From Vallitalea guaymasensis (GTDB lineage: Bacteria; Bacillota; Clostridia; Lachnospirales; Vallitaleaceae): 64,000 bases of DNA. Numbering within the stretch: the first letter of the stretch is position 1; each line of letters begins with the position of its first letter. The notes beneath the pieces are model-generated. The model was not told where the DNA came from. It did not search any database and saw nothing but the letters and a program-made list of their open reading frames with translations. Positions 58,301-64,000 of the stretch are shown here, in pieces. The stretch covers positions 868,001-932,000 of the forward strand of contig NZ_CP058561.1 in NCBI RefSeq assembly GCF_018141425.1, in the 5' to 3' direction. The position numbers and the translations under genes were made by a program.

Positions 58301-61300
58301 GATACATGGAATCCTTTGTCATCACAGGTTATATTAATGGATTTACCATCTGATAATAGGAAGATGCCATCGTCTGTGTTAATAGCTGCATCTATTCTCT
58401 TTTTAAAATTATAAGGTAATTCTGGCATCCATGTATCAATAGTAAGAGGATAACCTTCTTCTACATATACTCCATTATTTTCTATATTATTCCTATAGCA
58501 TATAACTTGGTCACCAGCAAATAAATAGTATTTATCTTCAATAGTGAAAGCTGCATCAATATGTCTCATTCTATTGAAATTATTTTTAACATGTCCAAAA
58601 CGGTCTAAAATCATCTTTGGATGCACATAGTCATCTGAAGATACATATACATCATCCTTGAATAAATATCTTTTATGGTCTATTCCCACCATTGAAGCAT
58701 CTATAGACTTATGGAAAAATGGATGAATTTCTTTACCAAACTCTTCCTTCCAATTTTTATTAATATCTTTTGGATAGCCTTCATCCATATATTGAATCTG
58801 GTCATTAATATTCACATGGGATATATATCTAATATATTGACCTTTTGAAAATAAATAAGTTTTCCCTTCTTCATCTACGTAAGCTCCATCAATCTTGTCA
58901 ATATCAGAAAAGTTATTTTCTACTTTTCCCCATTGTCTCTCTTTTAATTCCCATAGGTCAGAATTGGTAGTTTTACAATAGTAGTTAGTTCCTGATATGA
59001 TGTGAATCGTGCCTGATGAATCTACAAAAGCAGCATCAACACAGAATGGGTTCACACCTTGCTCACTATACTCATAATAGAATCTATCTATATCTGTTAA
59101 ACCTTGATATAGCTCATCTTCTTCATCCTGTTCCTCTATAACCTTAACTGTAGCAGCCATATCTCTTACATAGGTATAATCATCAGCAGAATATGCGTAA
59201 TAATTATCTTTAGTAAAGAGATATATTATAGAACCTACCCCTTCTAAGATGACATCAAATGTTTTAATACCCTCTGGTAAAATTAAATGCTCTGGAAACT
59301 TCTCTGTTAATTGTTGGTCATGAAAAGCTACTTCTATCTGATCTGTGGTAAGACCTAATTTTCCTATCAATATAGCAATCTGCTTCGCTCTACGATAGAG
59401 GTTGTTGAATCTTGTACTCTTAGGTTCTAACATAAGCTTATCATTTACATTAACCGCTTCTATTACAGGACCCATAAATTGTTCCACTAAGCTATTATGG
59501 GTTCCAATGATATTATTCATAACAACACTGATCTCATCTGCTCCAATACCATATACATCTTGTAAAGCAGTAAGTAATGTCTCCTCCTGCATTATTGCCT
59601 GGTCTATAAGAATCTGACTAATATCATCAATCTCCTGTTTCATTTCCTTAGCTATATCATGTAATAAGAAGAAGATATCCTTATTGTAATCATCAAATCT
59701 TTCTATTTTAAATACAAGAGCATTATTCACATTTAAGAAATAATCTATCTCTTCCCTATTAAGCTTATAGTCATAGGTATACTCACAGGTTTCCAACATT
59801 TCCACAAGCTCTTCTCGTTCCATCTCATTCAATCCTAATTCTTCTAAAGTAGCAGGCTTAACTCTGTATCTGTCAATTACCTCTACTATTTTACTCATAT
59901 GATTGAAAATGATTTCTTCATGGATATTAGTGAAATAATCGCCAAGCTCGAAGTTTTCAATGTTGAAGTTCTGACTGAAGAAATTATAACCTTCTAAAGT
60001 CATCTTTCCATTTCTTAAGTATCTTCCTTCTAAGTTTTTGTATATATCTAATGCTACAATATAACCTGATACTCCTCTAAGCATAGTATCATCCACATTA
60101 TAAAAATAGTCTTTTACTTCTATAATATGTTTTTTAATAGTATCCAGTATTTCAAAACGATAAGGATAATAAGCAATAGCTAAGTTAAAATCCTCAATAG
60201 ATGTATTAAGCAATTCTTCTTTATCCCTAATAACATGCTCATCATCTATATAATCGTTGAATAGTAGATTAGTCATAAGCTTTTCTGTATCAAGTTCGCT
60301 TATAGGTAAATGTGAAAAGATAGTACTATCAAGAACAATATCCTTATCTGTAAACTTCTGCATATTGTCTTTAATAACTTGATATACTTCTTTAGCATAA
60401 TCTACTATATCAGCATTAACCATAAATAATACCTTGTTCTCCACGAATCCAAAGAACTCAGGATCAATCACATTACTATCTTCATCTATATAATTGTTGA
60501 ATAATAGATTATCATATAGTTCCTGCTGCTCACCTTCTGATAGATTCAATTCCTCAAAATCAGATGGATATAAAGACATTAACACATCTTCACTAGATTC
60601 CTCTTCACTTAAAGCTTCTTCATAGATATTAGCTATTATGTCAAAAACATCATCTTTCATTACGCGAAAATCAGTAGTTATCTGGAAATCTTCTACATTC
60701 TCTGGAAAAACATTTTCATTGATATCACCTTTTGTATTAATATAACCTCTATAAACCAAATTATTTTTTAGTTTATTAAGAATCTTCTCTTCTAATCCAG
60801 TATTAGTAAAATCCTCTATACTTAGATGATCCAAATGATTAACAGCTTCATATACAACTTCAGAAACTCTCTCTCTATCCTTATCTTTACTGCAAAGAAG
60901 AATACCTTTATCCTTATTAGAAACAACTTTATTATCGCCCCCTATAATATAGCGATAAATAGCCCTTGAAGTTCTATCATCACAATCATCAGTTGTTAAT
61001 AATTGTGGTTCAAATAGTAGGGTTTTGAACTGAGTATAAAGATTATTCAAGAAATCAATCTTAGCTTTCTTCTCTTCTTTCAGAGCTTTTATTTCTTCTG
61101 TTTCTTCGTCATCCTCTAGCTCATCCTCTTCAAAAGCTTGAAAACGTAATGTTATCTGACGTAATTCTTCACCAGTGAAATCATTCTCCTGCATCCATTT
61201 AGTGATAGATACTATGAGTTGTATAAGCCAAATATTATTTGTTACATCGTTACTTGAAAAGATTGTGTAACAATCCCTGATATTAGGATTATAAGCAATT

Positions 61301-62769
61301 AACCTGTCAAAAACATTATGAACTCTAATAATAGGGTCATCACTTATAACGTCTAATATATAGCATAGTTCCTTTACTGATATATCAAGGAACTCTGTTA
61401 CTGTAGCTACCCTATAGAGAAGGGTTAAATTAGTTAATAACATGTCCTTTGTTACTTTTAAGCCTTCAATCCCTGATCTATCAGTGAAACAGGTTATAAA
61501 AGCTGCCACATCTTCCTCAGTCATCTTAAGGGCTTTACACAATCTTTCTCTAAAATCTATATTATCATCACTCATGAGATCATCTTCATTAACTGGTAGG
61601 ATTCTAGTATATTCACTGTTCTCGTACTCAGGATGAAGAGTATCTGTCACTTGGATGTAATTTTTATCAATGGCAGTAATATCACCATTGTATATTCTAT
61701 TAAATAAATCAATAGGCTGCTCTTCATTACCTGTTCCTAGAGTGTTCATGGATACAAGTAGTCCACATGTCATATCAATGGGCAACTCATAATCTTTATG
61801 TAATTTTAGAATATATGCCATATGTAGAATAGCTTCTTCGTTAAGTATATTATTGCAACAACTCCTAAGAATCATATCTAATTCTACAAATGATACTTGT
61901 GTCTTCTTAGCTAGATAAATAAAAAGATATGCACGTCTTAACCATATCCTCATATCATCATTATTTTCAATACCTATAATTTTTTCTTGTTCCTCATCTA
62001 ATATAGCATACCCTGATAAATTATTATTCAAGTAGAAGCTTCCTGCATATTCCGACTCATTGTCACTAAGATTTCCATATAGTAATTCTAGTAACTCTTT
62101 AAATGTAATCTTAGTCTTTCTCATGAACCTCTTTACATTAGTAAGTAGAGTATTAATATCTTCTTTTAAAAGGTTATCTATATTGTCTCCTTCTAAGACA
62201 TCTGCTTCTTCGTCAATATCTCCTTGAGTAATACCATAGAGTGATACTAACTCAGTTGTGTTGTTACAGATATGATTATAAGCTTCCTCTGATAGTCCTA
62301 AATATTCTCTTGCAATAATATTATTGCTCTTATTACGTAATTCCTCATTACTATCTATAGAGAAGAGTTTATATAATTGTTCTTGTGTAATTTCCATATG
62401 TGCTAAATAGTTTTTTATCTTCTCATGTTCTAGATTGAATGAAAGATTAATTGGATGTTTAGCTCCTTTTAATACCTCATAAGTATCTCCTTCTACTCTT
62501 CCTTCCAATATTTCATTGACAATATCTAGATAAGGAACCATAGTAAAAGTATTCTCTTCGTCTAAAAGTATATGAAGAATATCTTCTCTTCTCATATTCC
62601 ATAAGCTGCTATCGGCTTCTTCATCAAATTCATCTTCATATAATTGTAGTAAATCAGCTAAATAAGCTGCTGGTGATAGAACAGATCTGGCATCATCGCC
62701 TTCTCTGAAATCTATTTCACCAAATATTTTTTCATAACTTGAAAAATCAGTATTGTTATCTTGACTCAT
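49387..62769 (-). CDS. Giant TcA-like toxin subunit with hemopexin-type propellers
   Basis: Protein of 4460 residues, about 2000 more than Photorhabdus TcdA1. Residues about 20-1160 resemble the VRP1/alpha-helical shell of TcA (ARSVLSPAAYLADLLQLYED near 27; RREDILHILLDEENTFT). About 1160-2510 hold some 24 hemopexin-like blades of about 55 residues (AAF...GKTYLFSGDQYYRYS...DEGYPK...W). The shell resumes (FKWDAEEIKWLKKKHAF), then a neuraminidase-like region (about 2700-3500) with about seven more blades, the EEAKKWYEFIFDPT segment (about 3600), a helical coiled-coil zone with the hydrophobic channel part (about 3940-3975), and a TcB-binding-type end (LELDPFALVSLKEKGVCEF near 4166). No signal peptide is present. 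It should form the pentameric pore and carry a binding array on the outside. Confidence 0.85.
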   Translation of the reverse strand: MSQDNNTDFSSYEKIFGEIDFREGDDARSVLSPAAYLADLLQLYEDEFDEEADSSLWNMRREDILHILLDEENTFTMVPYLDIVNEILEGRVEGDTYEVLKGAKHPINLSFNLEHEKIKNYLAHMEITQEQLYKLFSIDSNEELRNKSNNIIAREYLGLSEEAYNHICNNTTELVSLYGITQGDIDEEADVLEGDNIDNLLKEDINTLLTNVKRFMRKTKITFKELLELLYGNLSDNESEYAGSFYLNNNLSGYAILDEEQEKIIGIENNDDMRIWLRRAYLFIYLAKKTQVSFVELDMILRSCCNNILNEEAILHMAYILKLHKDYELPIDMTCGLLVSMNTLGTGNEEQPIDLFNRIYNGDITAIDKNYIQVTDTLHPEYENSEYTRILPVNEDDLMSDDNIDFRERLCKALKMTEEDVAAFITCFTDRSGIEGLKVTKDMLLTNLTLLYRVATVTEFLDISVKELCYILDVISDDPIIRVHNVFDRLIAYNPNIRDCYTIFSSNDVTNNIWLIQLIVSITKWMQENDFTGEELRQITLRFQAFEEDELEDDEETEEIKALKEEKKAKIDFLNNLYTQFKTLLFEPQLLTTDDCDDRTSRAIYRYIIGGDNKVVSNKDKGILLCSKDKDRERVSEVVYEAVNHLDHLSIEDFTNTGLEEKILNKLKNNLVYRGYINTKGDINENVFPENVEDFQITTDFRVMKDDVFDIIANIYEEALSEEESSEDVLMSLYPSDFEELNLSEGEQQELYDNLLFNNYIDEDSNVIDPEFFGFVENKVLFMVNADIVDYAKEVYQVIKDNMQKFTDKDIVLDSTIFSHLPISELDTEKLMTNLLFNDYIDDEHVIRDKEELLNTSIEDFNLAIAYYPYRFEILDTIKKHIIEVKDYFYNVDDTMLRGVSGYIVALDIYKNLEGRYLRNGKMTLEGYNFFSQNFNIENFELGDYFTNIHEEIIFNHMSKIVEVIDRYRVKPATLEELGLNEMEREELVEMLETCEYTYDYKLNREEIDYFLNVNNALVFKIERFDDYNKDIFFLLHDIAKEMKQEIDDISQILIDQAIMQEETLLTALQDVYGIGADEISVVMNNIIGTHNSLVEQFMGPVIEAVNVNDKLMLEPKSTRFNNLYRRAKQIAILIGKLGLTTDQIEVAFHDQQLTEKFPEHLILPEGIKTFDVILEGVGSIIYLFTKDNYYAYSADDYTYVRDMAATVKVIEEQDEEDELYQGLTDIDRFYYEYSEQGVNPFCVDAAFVDSSGTIHIISGTNYYCKTTNSDLWELKERQWGKVENNFSDIDKIDGAYVDEEGKTYLFSKGQYIRYISHVNINDQIQYMDEGYPKDINKNWKEEFGKEIHPFFHKSIDASMVGIDHKRYLFKDDVYVSSDDYVHPKMILDRFGHVKNNFNRMRHIDAAFTIEDKYYLFAGDQVICYRNNIENNGVYVEEGYPLTIDTWMPELPYNFKKRIDAAINTDDGIFLLSDGKSINITCDDKGFHVSASEEETSKQWGIVKNNIIENNKVDAAFVGLDGKAYVFSGDQYYRYSGEDYKVVDSGYPRFIESDWDSLLEVTAAFVLDGKTYLCGMTDGESMKYVRYSTNDYTVVDEGYPKTLDDNWWNLPFALTKTDIPDTYFDTIDAVFTDQQGRTYLFSSNRYIYFDNQHRWWSEPALMSDTWGDMPFKHVDAAFTGKDGKVYIFSNEHYISYKTNDYSKIDSNVPIRIMDFWGNVKNNIADTGLVDASMTVRTPDNDELKERIYVFSGNQYHRYTLPFNMNRYVDEGYPKNIAEELSEEPGFENLDIDFSNGIDCAMANGRNMYFFKDGTCTILVESASQVLDKTYSLMDDEIPTCVFTHEGNIYMRTQKDGNYKRCSDLESLAGIKLTDILPPLLRPLDEDGDGKLIEDNRRISSILEGTDGNTYAFFDFNNQDSEDDTGNIDEDNMYHTCYNFLSKQEYSIAEEWGYVDNNIIKNNHIDAGLVGVDGNTYLFSGDQHVMYNHESSKEYGYIDKVPKVIEEHFGLRNVNIAYVIEDKTFLLEKPDEQGRFRYVQYSGNNYSKPDTGFPKTADEHWWNIPIQFVIEGFDQVDAVYVEDDNIYLIHGDKQLQYNYLEGIWSYPKDINKMWKNIPLDKITTLFKGIDDAIYFFDEDKYSKSVDGAFVNINIDPVEGENRRTDTYVESLNKVFGKVDNNIVELNRIDASFVDSHGITYLFCGDQYVRYSSSDYRYVDFGYPKKIYENLRFEKGFENLDHKIGKTDDNYNKEVIIQAIIANLGTIYIFIEDNCIALAQGEIRELPIGHLGRIRNNLLEEEKIDAAFGDENRTFIFCGDQYIRYSQKTYEYVDEGYPKSITAIVDEDLGIEAATFQGIFTYDLDAALYKDERLYLFKGDKYFYNNQIAEIATAWGKIKNTFNPDEHLDDMVQVDAAFLDREGKLFVFKDNQYIRYSNLDNEYVDEGYPRDICNNWGNMPIKFEESIDGAFIFDNKTYMLKGQNYIRYSDPAYKKMDLIYPQSITNRWGEYADYLLADIKIITDYKYMDHMYIGNNYTLTDFLHPQKHIIEESYEVLSDIFKWDAEEIKWLKKKHAFLFSGSPYEVNLNIELLIKMLSIFKVTQEIDSTPSKLYRYVWSYIYGDNKDLDEAAGYLYKQLGLMNSQKDWAILKEQIQDEENIMKRDALVPYLTYVESDVNNSRELYEKLLIDVDMDNCARTSRIKEALACMQLYFHRYFMDLEKPALENFEDMDIVKDKLKSYWEWMKNYRVWEANRKVFLYPENYIRPELRDTKTEQFKTLEDEVMQGELTDTLVEQAYKNYLDSYDDVSRLTVAGGYRYNDDSTNDDRIIIFGRTKTEPTKYYYRTATFIDGDTEAVEWDSWIDTELQIDSQKVYPVYAFGKTFVFWPQVELDNKEKESQNATASESGGKYNFNKTKKNNKVIKINFSYLNLNGKWVIPQTLDQEIKISDLVTKSNTEVKSPVGVELFVKKSDKLDSDTHDNIVINCSYSLLDKDLLNYNIFKSFETGYERKNKTFLLTPELYTVVSNNNPAYENMGQSVFKTLFEENIAMENAVAFNIGKAPWFAFDHKGGSFLCKPSMHNLDENEWPKTIDYSNLGEDVTHIDASFQVDGTTYLIVGESYFAFDGEFMDEEGNILDNYVKGLNYEKWGHADPNDEKVKAAFTINNYTYILRNDNYLRFENGEFSQTPVNYPKSIDFLETDIKSILGNQEFHVNLNEINIDSAFMKDGILYVIDGKEIIVVNSELTAEELLTHEFVLHLKTGTAIGAVSLSDSGVMVYKRNDMVEYNFYFCEYNLNTNNWDSHGLLITDQDNNPVDIDASFRYNNDLYLIKGNEVMQLNDAPTSDTSWGTTQTIAVSRFCDMSSVESATVVDNKYLYMFSSDLYIRYTLVNGKLPQYMDIGYPQPISLIPIHASFTLDSKSYILYKGYYKRLAIDNGQITNINLYGYKNMAGSLLNIPSEFLNGFDAGVNTGNYLYLFKDNAYVKYDINSDIRPYEVEDVPYDIIRLTSSTSYKLSTKLFTEGLEAFLDLSTQQIGELPKFDANISNTTTIKINEDRIKIYPISETLDFDSANSSYYWELFFHVPFFLAQTLNTAQLFEEAKKWYEFIFDPTEAVWWKFLPFINASTDDLYGIEDDDDQTQIKKYLEDPFDPHAIAALRIIAYEKALVMNYIDNIIDWGDLLFGQYTRESINEARMLYILAYDLLGEKPEILGERVLTDDVDYETLTEEVTNNEDRYEFLLDLENANNLSRNTLIHLFSGGTVNDSLVNPYFFIPENWNFINYWNTVEDRLYKIRHCMNIMGINQPLPLFQPPIDPMALVQAVAGGMSLSQAVAVSDGSTPHYRFSFMINKANELASKVSQFGNDLLATLEKKDSEELSLLQQKQENTILTMTRKIKEDQLQEAIENTKSLEESLKSTENTIKHYNDLINTGFIPAEIAQMSLMSMGAAFMTTASIAKFVNMGVSLIPKAIVGTFTYAEVNTDGLLENFSEATETSGESINMLGEIVGMKANLERMKEDWRLQLKMAKSEKIQLQHQINGSKLSERVAQTEIDILEEEIRQNDSVNTFMKNKFTNKELYNWMAGKLSTLYFKTYKLAHKMAKSAQKAFQYERGMKESEVNYISSMYWDSLRKGLLAGESLGYDLDTMEQAYIESNSRDLEIAKPISLLELDPFALVSLKEKGVCEFNLTESLFDYDFQGHYGRQVKTISVVFDMGEGKAPVNATLTQLSHKTIIEPDVKAVKYMIDPKDVQPTSIRSDWRVNQQIVLSPRGEYEDNNGLFELRYDDERYLPFEGTGAVSRWRLELNGKKVSYNPKDLKDVIVNLKYTAKQGGQSFGDAVRGMLKPYHALHFINMAETFGDSWTDFLQSDDELAVTITRDMLPNMAGSKIDGIYMVGDLYEEGKLGMILDSGKTYNLESGKYVETSGLSISSRGSQWSFTLKGDKHNVKNVGLIIGYKASV

Positions 62770-62789
62770 TCTTTTACACTCCTCTCTTA

Positions 62790-63233
62790 TTATAATTGTT
62801 GGCGAAATCTAGCAGCCTCAATATGAGGTTCATGGTTTTGCTTCAACCTCATGTATTTAACAGCAATTTGACTTCTCACCATTTGGGCATTGTGATACAT
62901 GGCATTTGCTTCTTCTAAATCATTAAAGAGATGCCCGTACTCTTTTAAAAAGTGTTTCTTAGGTATGGATGCAATCTGCACTGCTGAATGTAGATTATTA
63001 TTAAGTAACTTCTTAATGACTGTAACTTCATCTTGACTTTCAGGTAATATCTTTAGTAATCGTTGCCAAGCTTTTAATAGAAGCATAAGCTGGTCTTTAT
63101 GTTTTTTTAGTCTGTCAAAACATAAGGTAGAAACCTCTTGTTCGTCCAACAAGTTCATAGTTCTTAAGCAAATATCAGGATTCTTAGCAAAGAACTGATC
63201 TAGATGCTTAAATTTCTCTTTTGAAAAATCCAT
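62790..63233 (-). CDS. Detached N-terminal TcA (VRP1-type) domain
   Basis: All-helical protein of 147 residues. The LLLKAWQRLLKILPES...HSAVQIASIPKKHFLKEYGHLF run and the ending EEANAMYHNAQMVRSQIAV...EPHIEAARF match the first domain of TcA chains, which in known toxins is fused to the SPAAYL region. The giant gene next to it begins just at that SPAAYL region, so one protein appears split into two. The start ending at 63233 follows GAGGTG; a longer frame has no such site. Only 20 bases, with a separate GAGGAG site, separate it from the giant gene. It would have to join the complex non-covalently. Confidence 0.75.
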   Translation of the reverse strand: MDFSKEKFKHLDQFFAKNPDICLRTMNLLDEQEVSTLCFDRLKKHKDQLMLLLKAWQRLLKILPESQDEVTVIKKLLNNNLHSAVQIASIPKKHFLKEYGHLFNDLEEANAMYHNAQMVRSQIAVKYMRLKQNHEPHIEAARFRQQL

Positions 63234-63284
63234 TACTTTCACCTCTTTCTTTTTAATAACTGAATACAATGTTAAGTAAATATG

Positions 63285-63325
63285 AAAAAGCTCCTGTAAG
63301 GGCATTTGCCTCACAAGAGCTTTTT
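63285..63325 (-). terminator. Hairpin upstream of the toxin operon, possible attenuator
   Basis: AAAAAGCTC (63285-63293) pairs with 63317-63325, with two inner helices (TGT/ACA and GGGC/GCCT), and T runs flank it on both sides. It lies 52 bases before the first start codon, with no good promoter in between, so it probably sits in the leader; alternatively it ends upstream transcripts. Confidence 0.7.
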
Positions 63326-63482
63326 GCTATTGTATTACATCTTATATATTACATTATTATTGTCTTATTTGGTTCCTTAGTATTTCTTGTAATCGTGTTT
63401 GATGGTTCTGGTGATTGTCTTGTATGTGTAAAAATACCTATCAATTATATTAAATAATCAATAGGTACTAATACAGATTTCA

Positions 63483-63590
63483 TTATCCTTGTAAAACACT
63501 ATCATTCTGCTTTCCTTCATTAAGTTGATTTAAAAGTATATCCATACGTCTTTTTACTTCCATTTGATTCTCCCTACATAGCTTAATCAT
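63483..63590 (-). CDS. Possible small ORF
   Basis: Frame of 35 codons (MIKLCRENQMEVKRRM...) that starts 4 bases after the stop of the 48-codon gene; an inner ATG behind AGGGAGA gives a 25-codon product. Highly charged helix. No family is recognised and it may not be translated. Confidence 0.3.
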   Translation of the reverse strand: MIKLCRENQMEVKRRMDILLNQLNEGKQNDSVLQG

Positions 63591-63594
63591 ATTT

Positions 63595-63741
63595 TTATTT
63601 ATATAGAACATTATAGTTGTCTTTTTTATTATCATTATTTTTTATTAGTAAACCTTTAGTCATATTAAGAATTTCTAGTTTCTCTTCTTTATCAAGTTTT
63701 GACATGCATATTATTAATTCTTTAATTATTTGCCCATCCAT
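63595..63741 (-). CDS. Small helical protein divergent from an XRE regulator
   Basis: A 48-codon gene with a good AAGGAG site. The product (MDGQIIKELIICMSKLDKEE... then EILNMTKGLL and a Lys/Asn-rich tail) is predicted to be two helices. It shares a 135-base control region with the divergent XRE gene, a common layout for a regulator and its small target. I do not know the family. It may be the first gene of the leftward transcript that continues toward the toxin operon. Confidence 0.55.
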   Translation of the reverse strand: MDGQIIKELIICMSKLDKEEKLEILNMTKGLLIKNNDNKKDNYNVLYK

Positions 63742-63758
63742 CGAACCACTCCTTTTTA

Positions 63759-63853
63759 TTTGTTACAAACATTTTAACATTAGTATTTATTTGTTCCAAT
63801 ACTTTTAATGGCTGTTTTTTATTATTGACAAACATTTATTGGTATTATATACT
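63759..63853 (+). promoter_or_regulatory. Divergent control region of the XRE gene
   Basis: Rightward promoter TTGACA (63825-63830), 17-base spacer, TATACT (63848-63853). Related sites TTTGTTACAAA (63759-63769), TTTGTTCCAAT (63790-63800) and an inverted copy over the -35 (ATTGACAAA) are spaced about three helical turns apart and may bind the XRE protein. Confidence 0.55.
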
Positions 63854-63876
63854 ATTTCTAATGGGAGGTGGTCTCT

Positions 63877-64000
63877 ATTTCACGAATTAAAGAACTTAGA
63901 AAATTGTTAAATTTAACTCAAGAATCTTTTTCTAAGAAAATTAACATTAGTCAATCAAATTTATCCAATATTGAAAATGGTACCATAATGTTAACTGATA
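63877..64000 (+). CDS. XRE-family helix-turn-helix regulator (partial)
   Basis: The frame runs off the window end. The visible part, ISRIKELRKLLNLTQESFSK then KINISQSNLSNIENG, is a Cro/CI helix-turn-helix. There is no ATG; with GGGAGG at 63863-63868 the best spaced start is ATT at 63877, a rare codon, while a GTG at 63868 would overlap the ribosome site. It is divergent from the small gene and upstream of the toxin operon, so a role in controlling the toxin is possible. The rest of the protein is not seen. Confidence 0.75.
   Translation, partial: MSRIKELRKLLNLTQESFSKKINISQSNLSNIENGTIMLTD

Overview
The window is low-GC DNA (strong AT bias, A/T-ending codons, consensus AGGAGG Shine-Dalgarno sites, sigma-A promoters with 17-bp spacers) from a Firmicute. 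Gene content (YdbC-type PC4 protein, ATC hydrolase, NrtR/PnuC/NadR, BspA-type LRR, ferredoxin-like aldo/keto reductase, compact cobalamin riboswitch) suggests an anaerobic Clostridium-class bacterium, possibly Lachnospirales/Vallitalea-like; the genus is a guess. Almost every gene lies on the minus strand. No rRNA, tRNA, CRISPR array or insertion sequence was recognised.

Layout. 0-2.2 kb: ssDNA-binding YdbC protein, MscS channel, EamA exporter. 2.4-4.4 kb: self-regulated ABC transporter operon with a YtrA-type GntR repressor and a 14-bp palindrome on its promoter. 4.4-7.6 kb: PLD/SF2 helicase/DUF3427 protein. 7.7-12.3 kb: tandem pair of large secreted proteins of unknown function, each with the same terminator hairpin and the same dyad 113 bases upstream of the start. 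12.8-15.3 kb: NAD salvage operon nrtR-pnuC-nadR with NrtR-like operators. 15.5-20.7 kb: ATC hydrolase, AraC regulator, nitrilase, CbiL-type methylase, membrane-anchored serine hydrolase behind a 30-bp operator palindrome. 20.8-27.0 kb: cobalamin-riboswitch-controlled nickel/peptide-class ABC importer with a trailing methyltransferase. 27.1-28.6 kb: staphopain-like secreted cysteine protease with a small cytosolic partner. 29-38.9 kb: RelA/SpoT-domain protein, PhzF pseudogene, membrane proteins, MBL hydrolase, serine hydrolase, MerR, HAD, broken YczE gene, AraC. 38.9-44.9 kb: dus - giant leucine-rich-repeat protein - aldo/keto reductase operon. 45-45.6 kb: XRE regulator and membrane partner.

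The most unusual part is 45.7-63.3 kb, transcribed leftward: a 147-residue ORF equivalent to the N-terminus of insecticidal Tc toxin TcA; a 4460-residue TcA-like protein with about 24 hemopexin-type blades inserted in one block and about seven more later; a HopA1-family candidate effector where TcB/TcC would be expected; a holin; and an N-acetylmuramoyl-L-alanine amidase. A strong intrinsic terminator lies between the toxin gene and the effector/lysis genes, another hairpin-terminator lies just upstream of the first gene, and a phage ArpU/RinA-like regulator follows the operon. I read this as a Gram-positive Tc-like toxin island with a non-canonical cargo and a lysis-based release cassette, analogous in logic to the holin/endolysin-dependent (type 10) release described for Yersinia Tc toxins. 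The domain calls are by eye, and the functional coupling is inference.
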